From Bin87 sp965116785 (GTDB lineage: Bacteria > Chloroflexota > Dehalococcoidia > Lucifugimonadales > UBA3495), in contig OZ220731.1 of NCBI GenBank assembly GCA_965116785.1, positions 1,736,001 through 1,800,000 of the forward strand: DNA of 64,000 nucleotides, given 5' to 3'. The notes under the pieces were generated by a model, which saw nothing but the letters and a program-made list of their open reading frames with translations, did not search any database and had not been told where the DNA came from. Positions 8,634 to 16,318 of the stretch are shown here, in pieces; position 1 is the first letter of the stretch; the number at the start of each line of letters is the position of its first letter. Both the position numbers and the translations under genes were made by a program.

Positions 8634-10352
8634 CTAGACCAGGAAGTGCAGTTGCGCCAGGCTGAGACGTTCCGCCGGCGGAACCGTGGCGATCTCGCCG
8701 TCCACGCGCACCGTGTAGGTGTCCGGGTCGACTTCGATTACCGGCATCCCGTCGTTGCGCACCATCTGCCGCTTGGTGATGGTCCGGCAATCGCGGACCG
8801 GCTCCACCCGACGGGATAGCCCCAGGTCGCGGTGGACGCCCGCCTCGTGGGCCGCTTGCGACACGAAGGTCAGCGCGGTGTTGGCCACCGCCTTGCCCAT
8901 ACTGCCGAACATCGGCCGGTAGAAGGACGGCTCGGCGGTGGGTATGGACCCGTTGGGATCGCCCATGACGGCCCAGCAGATCATCCCGCCCTTGATGATC
9001 ATCTTGGGCTTGGCGCCGAAGCTTCCCAGCGGCCACAGCACGATGTCCGCCAGCTTGCCCGGCTCCAGCGACCCCACCAGGTGTGATATTCCGTGGGTGA
9101 TGGCCGGGTTGATGGTCAGCTTGGCCAGGTAGCGCAGGACTCGGAAGTTGTCGTGGTCCGGCGAGTCCTCGGGCAGCTTGCCCTTGAACTGGCGCATCTT
9201 GTCGGCGGTCTGGAACAGGCGGGTAAAATTCTCGCCCACCCGTCCCATGGCCTGCGAGTCCGACGCGTACATGCTGATCACGCCCAGGTCGTGGAGGACG
9301 TCCTCCGCCGCCATGGTCTCCGGCCGAATGCGGCTCTCGGCAAATGCCACATCTTCCGGAACCCGCGGGCTGAGGTGGTGGCACACCATGAGCATGTCCA
9401 TGTGCTCGGTGAGCGTGTTGACGGTGTACGGCCGCGTCGGGTTGGTGGACGAGGGCAGCACGTTGGGTTCCGAGGCGATGCGGATGATGTCCGGCGCGTG
9501 GCCGCCGCCGGCCCCCTCGGTGTGGTAGGTGTGGATCGCCCGCCCGCCGATGGCGGCGATGGTGTCCTCGACGAAGCCGGCCTCGTTCAGCGTGTCGGTG
9601 TGGATGGCCACGGGCACGTCGAACCGGTCGGCTACGGCCAGGCAGCAGTCGATTGCCGCCGGCGTGGTTCCCCAGTCCTCGTGGAGCTTGAGGCCGCTGG
9701 CGCCGGCGGCGATCTGCTCCTCCAGCGGCGCGGGGTCGCTGGCATTGCCCTTGCCCAGCAGACCCCAGTTGACGGGCAACGGCTCGGAGGCCTCCAGCAT
9801 CCGCGCGATGTTCCACGGGCCGGGTGTGCAGGTGGTCGCGTTGGTGCCGTCGGCCGGCCCGGTGCCACCACCGAGCATCGTGGTGATGCCGTTGGACAGC
9901 GCGTGGTACACCTGCTGCGGCGCGATCATGTGGATGTGCGCGTCGACCCCGCCCGGCGTCGCGATCAGATGCTCGCCGGCGATGACCTCGGTGCCCGGCC
10001 CCACCACCATGTCGGGATGCACGCCGTCCATCACCTCCGGGTTGCCCGACTTGCCCACCGCCACGATGTGGCCGTGGCGCACCCCAATGTCGGCCTTGAT
10101 GACGCCGAGAACGGGGTCCATGATGATGGCGTTGGTGATTACCAAGTCCAGTGCGCCGTCGCGGTTGGTCGCCTCCGACGCCTGCCCCATGCCGTCCCGT
10201 GCCGACTTGCCCCCACCGAACACCAACTCGTCGCCGTACGTGAGCAGGTCCCGTTCGATCTGGCATACCAGGGAGGTGTCGGCCAGTCGGAACCGGTCTC
10301 CCACGGTTGGCCCGTAGAGGTCGACGTACTGCCGGCGGCTGATTCGGGCCAT
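8634..10352 (-). CDS. ureC: Urease alpha subunit UreC
   Basis: A 572-residue catalytic subunit of urease, which hydrolyses urea to ammonia and carbamate using a dinuclear nickel site. All expected ligands are visible: H139 and H141 (DAHIH), the Lys that is carbamylated K222 (GLKLHEDWG), H251 (AIHTDTLNE), H277 (HTEGAGGGH), the flap C324 and catalytic H325 (MVCHHL), and D365 (ASDSQAMGR). It should be active once matured. It follows ureB by 4 bases. Very long antisense frames in this GC-rich gene are shadows. Confidence 0.98.
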   Translation of the reverse strand: MARISRRQYVDLYGPTVGDRFRLADTSLVCQIERDLLTYGDELVFGGGKSARDGMGQASEATNRDGALDLVITNAIIMDPVLGVIKADIGVRHGHIVAVGKSGNPEVMDGVHPDMVVGPGTEVIAGEHLIATPGGVDAHIHMIAPQQVYHALSNGITTMLGGGTGPADGTNATTCTPGPWNIARMLEASEPLPVNWGLLGKGNASDPAPLEEQIAAGASGLKLHEDWGTTPAAIDCCLAVADRFDVPVAIHTDTLNEAGFVEDTIAAIGGRAIHTYHTEGAGGGHAPDIIRIASEPNVLPSSTNPTRPYTVNTLTEHMDMLMVCHHLSPRVPEDVAFAESRIRPETMAAEDVLHDLGVISMYASDSQAMGRVGENFTRLFQTADKMRQFKGKLPEDSPDHDNFRVLRYLAKLTINPAITHGISHLVGSLEPGKLADIVLWPLGSFGAKPKMIIKGGMICWAVMGDPNGSIPTAEPSFYRPMFGSMGKAVANTALTFVSQAAHEAGVHRDLGLSRRVEPVRDCRTITKRQMVRNDGMPVIEVDPDTYTVRVDGEIATVPPAERLSLAQLHFLV

Positions 10353-10356
10353 GTCG

Positions 10357-10761
10357 CTATGCCTCGCTGGTTTCGGTTGGGTTCGACGGCTGGTCCAGGA
10401 AGCCGCGTTTCGAGATTGAGTCGATGGCCCGGGCGCGCACGATTGGCGAGTCCAGGCTGCCGTCGGTGAGGCCGTTGAGTCCGCCCACCCGTCGCGCGCC
10501 GCCGATGTCCACCAGCGTCACGTCCTTGCGGTCCCCCGGCTCGAACCGCACCGCGGTCCCGGCCGGCACGTCCAGCCGCATCCCGAAGGCCGCCTCCCGG
10601 TCGAACCGCAACGCCCGGTTCACCTCGAAAAAGTGGAAGTGCGAGCCCACCTGTATGGCCCGGTCGCCGGTGTTCCACACCGAGATGGCGCGCGTGGGCC
10701 GATCCGCGTTTATCTCAACCGGCTCTTCGGCGATGATGTAGTGTGCATTGGGGTTGCTCAT
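10357..10761 (-). CDS. ureB: Urease beta subunit UreB
   Basis: A 134-residue structural subunit of urease (separate beta chain, as in most bacteria). The start at 10761 gives MSNPNAHYIIAEEPVEINAD, and the family block VGSHFHFFEVNRALRFDRE with the following AFGMRLDVPAGTAVRFEPGD is clear. The C-terminal 20-25 residues extend slightly beyond the typical ~105-residue core. It lies 17 bases after ureA and 4 bases before ureC. Confidence 0.96.
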   Translation of the reverse strand: MSNPNAHYIIAEEPVEINADRPTRAISVWNTGDRAIQVGSHFHFFEVNRALRFDREAAFGMRLDVPAGTAVRFEPGDRKDVTLVDIGGARRVGGLNGLTDGSLDSPIVRARAIDSISKRGFLDQPSNPTETSEA

Positions 10762-10778
10762 GCTAATCCTGGTTGTGG

Positions 10779-11081
10779 CTAAACGATGGGGTCGTGCACC
10801 GACACCAGCTTGGTGCCGTCGGGGAACGTTGCTTCCACCTGCACCATGTCCACCAACTCCGGCACACCCTCCATCACGTCCTCCCGCCGCAGCACCTGGC
10901 GACCCTGCTCCATCACCTCGGCGACGGTCCGCCCGTCCCGCGCGCCCTCCAGGATCGACTCGGTGATCAGGGCCACCGATTCGGGCACGTTGAGCTTCAG
11001 CCCGCGTCCCTGCCGTTTGCGCGCGAGGTCGGCCGCGACGTAGATCAGCAGCTTTTCCGATTCCCGTGGGGTCAGCATCAT
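10779..11081 (-). CDS. ureA: Urease gamma subunit UreA
   Basis: A 100-residue structural subunit of urease with the canonical N-terminus LTPRESEKLLIYVAADLA and C-terminus ATFPDGTKLVSVHDPI. A CGGAGG ribosome-binding site precedes tandem ATG codons (11081 and 11078). It begins 18 bases after the glnA stop, so the urease genes appear to be read through from the urea-transport and glutamine-synthetase genes. Confidence 0.97.
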   Translation of the reverse strand: MMLTPRESEKLLIYVAADLARKRQGRGLKLNVPESVALITESILEGARDGRTVAEVMEQGRQVLRREDVMEGVPELVDMVQVEATFPDGTKLVSVHDPIV

Positions 11082-11099
11082 GATGGATCGCCTCCGGCC

Positions 11100-12437
11100 C
11101 TACAGCGTGGACAGGTAGCGGGAGACCTCGTAGTCGGTGACCTCCGAGCGGTACTCGTCCCACTCCAGCTTCTTGTTCTCGATCAGGCTGTTGAACACGT
11201 GGTCCCCCAGCGCCTCGTAGAGCAACTCGCTCGTCTCGGCCAGGTTGATCGCCTCCCCCAGGCTCGACGGCAGGGTGCGGATGCCCAGCGACTGGCGACG
11301 CTGGGGCGACATCTCCTGCACGTTGCCCACCACCGGAGCTGGCACCTGGTACTGCTCCTCGATGCCCTTGAGCCCGGCGGCCAGCATCGCGCTGAAGGCC
11401 AGGTACGGGTTGCACGATGGGTCGGGCGCGCGGTACTCGATGCGGATGGACGTTTCCTCGCCCCGCTCGTAGCTGGGCACGCGGATCAGATCCGAACGGT
11501 TCACGTGGGTCCACGACACGTACACCGGCGCCTCGTAGCCGGGGATCAGACGCTTGTAGGAGTTGACCCACTGGTTGGTCACCAGTGTGATCTCCGGCGC
11601 GTGGGCGATCAGCCCCGCGATGAACTGCTTGCCCAGCATCGACAGGTACTGCTCGTCGTCGGCGTCGTAGAACCGGTTGTCGCTGCCCGAAAAGAGCGAC
11701 TGGTGCAGGTGCAGTCCCGACCCGTTAATACGGGAAATCGGCTTCGGCATGAACGTGGCGTACACGCTCTGCAACTGGGCCAGTTCCTTGATCACCAGCT
11801 TGGCCGTCATGAGGTTGTCGGCCATGGTCAGGGCGTCGGTGTACTCCAGGTCTATCTCGTGCTGGCTGGGCGCGCCCTCGTGGTGGGAGTACTTCACCGG
11901 TATGCCCATCTCCGCCAGGTTGAGCACGGTGTCGCGGCGCAGGTCGGAGGCCGGGTAGCTGGATAGCTGGTCAAAGTACCCGTCATGGTCCAGCAGTTCC
12001 GGCGCGCCGGCGTTCTTCAGGTAGAAGAACTCCAGCTCCGCGCCCACGTTGTAGGTGAAGCCCATCTCCGCCGCCTTGTCCAGGTTGCGCCTGAGCACCT
12101 GGCGCGGGTCGCCGGGAAAGGTCTGGCCCCGGGGCTGGCGGATGTCGCAGAACATCCGCGCCACGGCGTTCTGCCGCGGCCGCCACGGCAGCAGGTTGAA
12201 GGTGTCCGGGTCGGGATGAGCCCGCATGTCGCTCTCGTGGTGCCGCGCGAACCCGTCGATGGCCGAGCCGTCGAACCCCACGCCCCGCTCCAGTGCGTCC
12301 TCCAGGTCGTCGGCCGTCACCGCGAATCCCTTCAGCTTGCCCAGGATGTCGGTGAACCACAGGCGGATGAACTTCACGTCGTTTTCCCGCGCGGTCCGCA
12401 GTACCTGGTCCCGGGCGGAGGCTGTCTCAGTTGTCAT
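11100..12437 (-). CDS. glnA: Glutamine synthetase, short type I (GSI-alpha)
   Basis: A 445-residue glutamine synthetase, which condenses ammonia with glutamate using ATP. Recognisable segments are IRLWFTDILGKLKGFAV, the metal-binding GAELEFF, the ammonia/glutamate-site NGSGLHLHQSLF and the C-terminal RIEYRAPDPSCNPYLAFSAML. Length matches the short GSI-alpha form. The usual adenylylation-loop Tyr motif (NLYDLP) of GSI-beta is not seen, so control by adenylylation is unlikely. It sits between urtE (35 bases) and ureA (18 bases). That placement suggests a dedicated enzyme capturing urea-derived ammonia, though it could also be the cell's general GlnA. Confidence 0.95.
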   Translation of the reverse strand: MTTETASARDQVLRTARENDVKFIRLWFTDILGKLKGFAVTADDLEDALERGVGFDGSAIDGFARHHESDMRAHPDPDTFNLLPWRPRQNAVARMFCDIRQPRGQTFPGDPRQVLRRNLDKAAEMGFTYNVGAELEFFYLKNAGAPELLDHDGYFDQLSSYPASDLRRDTVLNLAEMGIPVKYSHHEGAPSQHEIDLEYTDALTMADNLMTAKLVIKELAQLQSVYATFMPKPISRINGSGLHLHQSLFSGSDNRFYDADDEQYLSMLGKQFIAGLIAHAPEITLVTNQWVNSYKRLIPGYEAPVYVSWTHVNRSDLIRVPSYERGEETSIRIEYRAPDPSCNPYLAFSAMLAAGLKGIEEQYQVPAPVVGNVQEMSPQRRQSLGIRTLPSSLGEAINLAETSELLYEALGDHVFNSLIENKKLEWDEYRSEVTDYEVSRYLSTL

Positions 12438-12472
12438 GTCTCTTCCTCATGTATCGCGTTTCGCGTCGGTAT

Positions 12473-13201
12473 CTACACCGCCACGTATTCCCGCACCAGG
12501 TTGTGGTCCAGGTCCCGGGCGGCGCCCTCCAGCACTATTGCTCCCTTTTCCATCACGTAGCAGTAGTCGGCTATGCCCAGGGCGAAATCCAGGAACTGCT
12601 CCACCAATAAAATCGTCGTCTCGTTCTGCTCTCGCAGCCGGTGCAACAACTCCTCGATCTCCTGCACTATTGACGGTTGTATGCCCTCGGTCGGCTCGTC
12701 CAGCAGCAGCAGCGACGGCCGACGCACGAGTGCCCGGGCCAGCGCCAGTTGCTGCTGCTGCCCGCCGCTCAGCGTGCCAGCGACCTTCTTCGTGTAGGTC
12801 TTCAGGGCCGGGAACAGGCCGTACATCTTGTCCACGGCCTCGGTGCGCCCCTTCTTTCCGGCGAAAGCCTCCAGCCCCATCAGCAGGTTCTCGTGGACCG
12901 TCAGGTACGGGAAGATGTGCCGTCCCTGGGGTACATAGCCGAACCCCGCCTTGGCCCGCTTGTGCGGCGCCCATCGGGTCAGGTCCGACTGCCCGAACCG
13001 GATCTGGCCGGCCCGCGGGTTCAGCAGGCCCATGATCGCCTTGAGCAGCGTGGTCTTGCCCACGCCGTTCCGGCCCATGAGGCAGACCACCTGGCCCTCC
13101 GGCACGTCCAGCGCGACGTCAGTCAGCACCAGGCTCTGCCCGTAGCCCACGGACAGGTCCTTGATGGTTAGAAATGGCTCGACTTGACGAAACATTGTCA
13201 T
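12473..13201 (-). CDS. urtE: Urea ABC transporter ATPase UrtE
   Basis: A 242-residue ATP-binding protein of the LivF/UrtE type, which powers urea import with UrtD. Walker A is GRNGVGKTT, the Q-loop lies in YVPQGRHIFPYLTVHENLLMG, the ABC signature is LSGGQQQQLALARAL and Walker B is LLLLDEPTEGIQPSI, a block typical of UrtE. ATG 13201 is chosen because it follows the urtD stop (13207) by only 5 bases, which indicates translational coupling. Confidence 0.95.
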   Translation of the reverse strand: MTMFRQVEPFLTIKDLSVGYGQSLVLTDVALDVPEGQVVCLMGRNGVGKTTLLKAIMGLLNPRAGQIRFGQSDLTRWAPHKRAKAGFGYVPQGRHIFPYLTVHENLLMGLEAFAGKKGRTEAVDKMYGLFPALKTYTKKVAGTLSGGQQQQLALARALVRRPSLLLLDEPTEGIQPSIVQEIEELLHRLREQNETTILLVEQFLDFALGIADYCYVMEKGAIVLEGAARDLDHNLVREYVAV

Positions 13202-13206
13202 GATGA

Positions 13207-14079
13207 TCAGTCCGCGGCGACGGGCACAGTGTGCTCCGCCTCGTGCCGCCCGTTGAGCCGGCCGGCCTGTGGCCGCTGCGACCTGCTGTTGCCCAGGTAT
13301 GCCCGGACCACTTCCGGATCCTGCTGTACGTCTTCCATCGTCCCTTCGCTGAGCACCTTGCCCAGGTGCAGCACGGTAACCGTCTGCGCGAACTGCCGCA
13401 CGAAGTCCATGTCGTGCTCCACCACCAGCACCGACCGGTCGCCGCCGATTGACTGCAGCAACTCGCCGGTGCGGTCGCGTTCCCGGCGGGTCATGCCGGC
13501 CACCGGTTCGTCCAGCAGCAGCAGTTTCGGCTCCTGCACCAGCAGCATCCCGATTTCCAGCCACTGCTTCTCGCCGTGGGACAACCCGCCCGCAACGTCC
13601 TGCGCCCGGTGGTGCAGGCCGACTTGCTCCAGGGCGTTCATGATCCGGTCGCCCTCCTCCCGTCGCAGCTTGCCCAGCAGTCGCGTGATGCGGCTGCGGA
13701 AGCCCAGGGTGACCTCCAGGTTCTGGTACACGGTCAGGCTGGCGAATATCGACGGGGTCTGGAACTTGCGGCCCACCCCCAGCCGCACCAGTTGGTACTC
13801 CTGCCGCCGGCTCAGGTCGGTCGTCCCGTCGAAGATGATGCGCCCTTTGCTGGGCCTGGTCTTGCCCGTGATGACGTCGATCAGCGTCGTCTTGCCCGCC
13901 CCGTTGGGGCCGATCAGGAACCGCATCTCCCCGTAGCCGATGGAGAAGTCCAGTTCGTTCAGCACGGTGAAACCGTCGAAGCTCACCGTCAGGCTCTCCA
14001 CGGAGAGGATGGGCCGGCTCGGGTCCGGCGTCGGGCGCGAGCCGTTCCGCGAGGCCGGGTTGTTTGTACTGCCAATCAT
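13207..14079 (-). CDS. urtD: Urea ABC transporter ATPase UrtD
   Basis: A 290-residue LivG/UrtD-type ATPase. Walker A is GPNGAGKTT, the UrtD/LivG-typical segment is RLGVGRKFQTPSIFASLTV, the signature is LSHGEKQWLEIGMLL and Walker B is LLLLDEPVAGMTRRERD. The start ATG overlaps the urtC stop in an ATGA (14076-14079). About 35 residues at the C-terminus (RSQRPQAGRLNG and on) extend beyond the usual family end. Confidence 0.95.
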   Translation of the reverse strand: MIGSTNNPASRNGSRPTPDPSRPILSVESLTVSFDGFTVLNELDFSIGYGEMRFLIGPNGAGKTTLIDVITGKTRPSKGRIIFDGTTDLSRRQEYQLVRLGVGRKFQTPSIFASLTVYQNLEVTLGFRSRITRLLGKLRREEGDRIMNALEQVGLHHRAQDVAGGLSHGEKQWLEIGMLLVQEPKLLLLDEPVAGMTRRERDRTGELLQSIGGDRSVLVVEHDMDFVRQFAQTVTVLHLGKVLSEGTMEDVQQDPEVVRAYLGNSRSQRPQAGRLNGRHEAEHTVPVAAD

Positions 14080-15218
14080 CGTGTCGCTCCGGGAACCAGG
14101 CGGCTGATCGCCCCGCGAACCTGCTCGCGCGACAGCCACCACGGACGCCGCCAGCCCTCGCCGCGCAGCAACCCCATGATGCCGCCTGGGAACAGCAGCA
14201 CCGCGCCGATGAACAGCAGGCCCAGGAAGTACTGCCACACCGCCGGGAAGGTCTCGCTTAGGCCGCTCTTGGCGCCGTTGACCACCACCGCGCCCAGGAT
14301 CGCCCCCAGCAGCATACCGCGTCCGCCCACGGCCACCCAGATGGCGATCTCGATAGATGGCACGATGCCCATCATGGTGGGCGAGATGATGCCCACCTGC
14401 GGAGTGAACAGCGCGCCGGCCACGCCGGCGATGCCGGCCGACAGCGAGAACACCAGCGTCTTCAGCAGCGCGGGGTCGTATCCGGAGAACCGCACCCGGT
14501 TCTCGTCGTCGCGCATGGCCACCAACAGCCGGCCCAGCCGCGACGAGATCAGCCACCAGCACAGCAGGTAGGCCACGGTCAGCGCGGCCACGCTGGCGTA
14601 GTACAGGATCAGCTGCATGGACGGCGCGTTCAACGGGTAACCGAAGATGGTGGTGTAGTTGGTGATGCCGTTGGTTCCACCGGTGTACGCCTGCTGCCCG
14701 ATGAACAGGATGCTGACGATCAGCGCCAACGCCTGGGTGATCAGCGCGAAGTAGACGCCCGTGATGCGGCTGCGGAACACCAGGTACCCGAGGGCTCCGG
14801 CCAGAACCGCCGGCACGACGAAAGTCATGGGGATGGCGAACCAGGCGTACTTGAAGGGCGCCCAGAAGAAGGGCAGCTCCGTCAGGCCGCTCCAGAACAT
14901 GAAGTCGGGCAGTTTGCCGCCGGCCGATTCCAGCTTCAGGTACATGGCCATGGCGTACCCGCCCAGGCCGAAGAACACGCCGTGGCCCAGGCTCAGCATT
15001 CCCGCGTAGCCCCAGATCAGGTTCAGGGACAGCGCCAGCATGGCAAAGGTCAGGAACTTGCCCAGCAGCGCGATGCGGAAGTCGGACAGGATGGTGGGCG
15101 CCAGCAGCAGCACCGCCAGCATGACCGCCGGCGCCACCCACGAGCCGATGCGGTCGTGGACCCGTACCGGCGCCGAGGCGTTGCGCACCACGGTCATGAT
15201 GGATGACATGGTCGTCAT
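14076..15218 (-). CDS. urtC: Urea ABC transporter permease UrtC
   Basis: A 380-residue inner-membrane permease of the LivM/UrtC family, with about nine hydrophobic helices. Family blocks are SLNLIWGYAGMLSLGHGVFFGLG, written here as SLNLIWGYAG and MLSLGHGVFFGLGGYA, the EAA-like cytoplasmic loop with GRLLVAMRDDENRVRFSGYD, and GGRGMLLGAILGAVVV. It is 6 bases downstream of urtB and overlaps urtD. UrtB and UrtC together should form the urea channel. Confidence 0.95.
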   Translation of the reverse strand: MTTMSSIMTVVRNASAPVRVHDRIGSWVAPAVMLAVLLLAPTILSDFRIALLGKFLTFAMLALSLNLIWGYAGMLSLGHGVFFGLGGYAMAMYLKLESAGGKLPDFMFWSGLTELPFFWAPFKYAWFAIPMTFVVPAVLAGALGYLVFRSRITGVYFALITQALALIVSILFIGQQAYTGGTNGITNYTTIFGYPLNAPSMQLILYYASVAALTVAYLLCWWLISSRLGRLLVAMRDDENRVRFSGYDPALLKTLVFSLSAGIAGVAGALFTPQVGIISPTMMGIVPSIEIAIWVAVGGRGMLLGAILGAVVVNGAKSGLSETFPAVWQYFLGLLFIGAVLLFPGGIMGLLRGEGWRRPWWLSREQVRGAISRLVPGATR

Positions 15219-15224
15219 GGCCCG

Positions 15225-16121
15225 CTACCGTCCCTTGGCCCGCATCAGGCCGGCCGGTCGCCACTGCAGGAACAGGATCACCATGGCGAACACCAGCACC
15301 TTGCCCACCACCGCGGTGGTCCCGAACTCCAGCATGGTGTTCAGCATCCCGATGATCAGCGCGGCAAGGATGGTGCCGGGCACCTGTCCCAGTCCGCCCA
15401 GGATCACCACGATGAACGCGTCCACCACGTAGAACGTGCCCAGCGACGGCCCGATGGGGCCGATGAGCGTCAGCGCGCAACCGGCGATACCGGCCAGGCC
15501 CGATCCCAGCGCGAAGGTGAAGCTGTCCACCCGCCGGGTCGAAACGCCCAGGCTGGCGGCCATCTCCCGGTTCTGCATCACGCCGCGCATCCGGCGCCCT
15601 TCGCTGGAACGGTACATGTACCAGTAGAGCCCGCCGATGCACGCGATCACCACACCCAGGATGAAGACCCGCTTCACGGGCAATACCAGGTCGGAAGTGA
15701 CCGTGAGCGCGCTGCCCAGCCACGGCGGGGACACCACCTGCACGTTGGGCGCGCCGAAAATCGACCGTGCCAACTGTTGCAGGAACAGGCCCACGCCCCA
15801 CGTCGCCAGCAGCGTGTCCAGGGGGCGGCGGTAGAGGAAACGGATCAGCGCGTTCTCCACCACGTACCCCGCCGCTCCGGCAACCACGAAGGATGCGGGA
15901 ATGGCGATCAGGAAGGTTATTCCTGATTGCGGGTCACCGGTGAAGCTGAGAGCGGCCTGCTGCAGCGCGTACGTGGTGTACGCGCCGATCATGATGAACT
16001 CGCCGTGGGCCAGGTTGATGACGTTCATCAACCCGAAGGACAGCGCCAGCCCCAGTGCGATCAGCAGCAGGATTGAGCTCAGGCTGAGCCCGTTGAACAG
16101 TTGTAGAGCCCAAACTTCCAT
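15225..16121 (-). CDS. urtB: Urea ABC transporter permease UrtB
   Basis: A 298-residue LivH/UrtB-type permease with typical segments SFGLMNVINLAHGEFIMIGAY, split as SFGLMNVINLAHGEF and IMIGAYTTYAL, plus GLGQVPGTILAALIIG. I chose the ATG at 16121 (MEVWALQLFNGLS) because family members begin at this point. A longer frame reaches 16196 but adds an unrelated N-terminus. The ribosome-binding site is weak. The 197-base gap to urtA holds an inverted repeat, so the permease-ATPase part may be expressed at a lower level than urtA. Confidence 0.93.
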   Translation of the reverse strand: MEVWALQLFNGLSLSSILLLIALGLALSFGLMNVINLAHGEFIMIGAYTTYALQQAALSFTGDPQSGITFLIAIPASFVVAGAAGYVVENALIRFLYRRPLDTLLATWGVGLFLQQLARSIFGAPNVQVVSPPWLGSALTVTSDLVLPVKRVFILGVVIACIGGLYWYMYRSSEGRRMRGVMQNREMAASLGVSTRRVDSFTFALGSGLAGIAGCALTLIGPIGPSLGTFYVVDAFIVVILGGLGQVPGTILAALIIGMLNTMLEFGTTAVVGKVLVFAMVILFLQWRPAGLMRAKGR

Positions 16122-16207
16122 TTCGTGGCCATAAAGGAGTTTGAGGTGGCGGGGGAGCGGGTCACGGCCCATAAGACCGACCGGACCCGCAATCAATTTT
16201 CGCGTGC

Positions 16208-16300
16208 TGTCATTGCGAGAATACCTTCAGGCATTCGTGGCAATCTCGTCGCAGTGGGGGTGCTCGCCGGCGAGATTGCCGCGCTTCGCTCGCAATGACA
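16208..16300. repeat. Two-armed inverted repeat between urtA and urtB
   Basis: The outer arms TGTCATTGCGAG (16208-16219) and CTCGCAATGACA (16289-16300) are perfect inverted copies, and a second inner pair, GGCAATCTCG (16239-16248) and CGAGATTGCC (16271-16280), is also perfect. The sequence has the look of the interspersed GTCATTGCGAG/CAATCTCG repeat family seen in intergenic DNA of several bacterial phyla. In the urt transcript it would fold into a long hairpin between urtA and urtB, a plausible attenuator or 3' stabiliser for the binding-protein message. Confidence 0.8.
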
Positions 16301-16318
16301 GAGTCAGTGAGATGGTGA

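Noticed and set aside
8602..10469. Long open frames (554 codons minus, 458 codons plus) across ureC
   Set aside because: Both are GC-rich shadow frames of an intact ureC with all catalytic residues; their translations are His/Arg/Gly-rich low-complexity text with no start signals.
10773..11966. 397-codon plus-strand frame opposite ureA and glnA
   Set aside because: Antisense shadow, His/Arg-rich, no ribosome-binding site, and both opposite genes are intact.
13207..15801. Single 864-codon frame spanning urtD, urtC and part of urtB
   Set aside because: Only the 3' third encodes a real protein (UrtD). The rest is out of frame with the clear UrtC and UrtB permeases.
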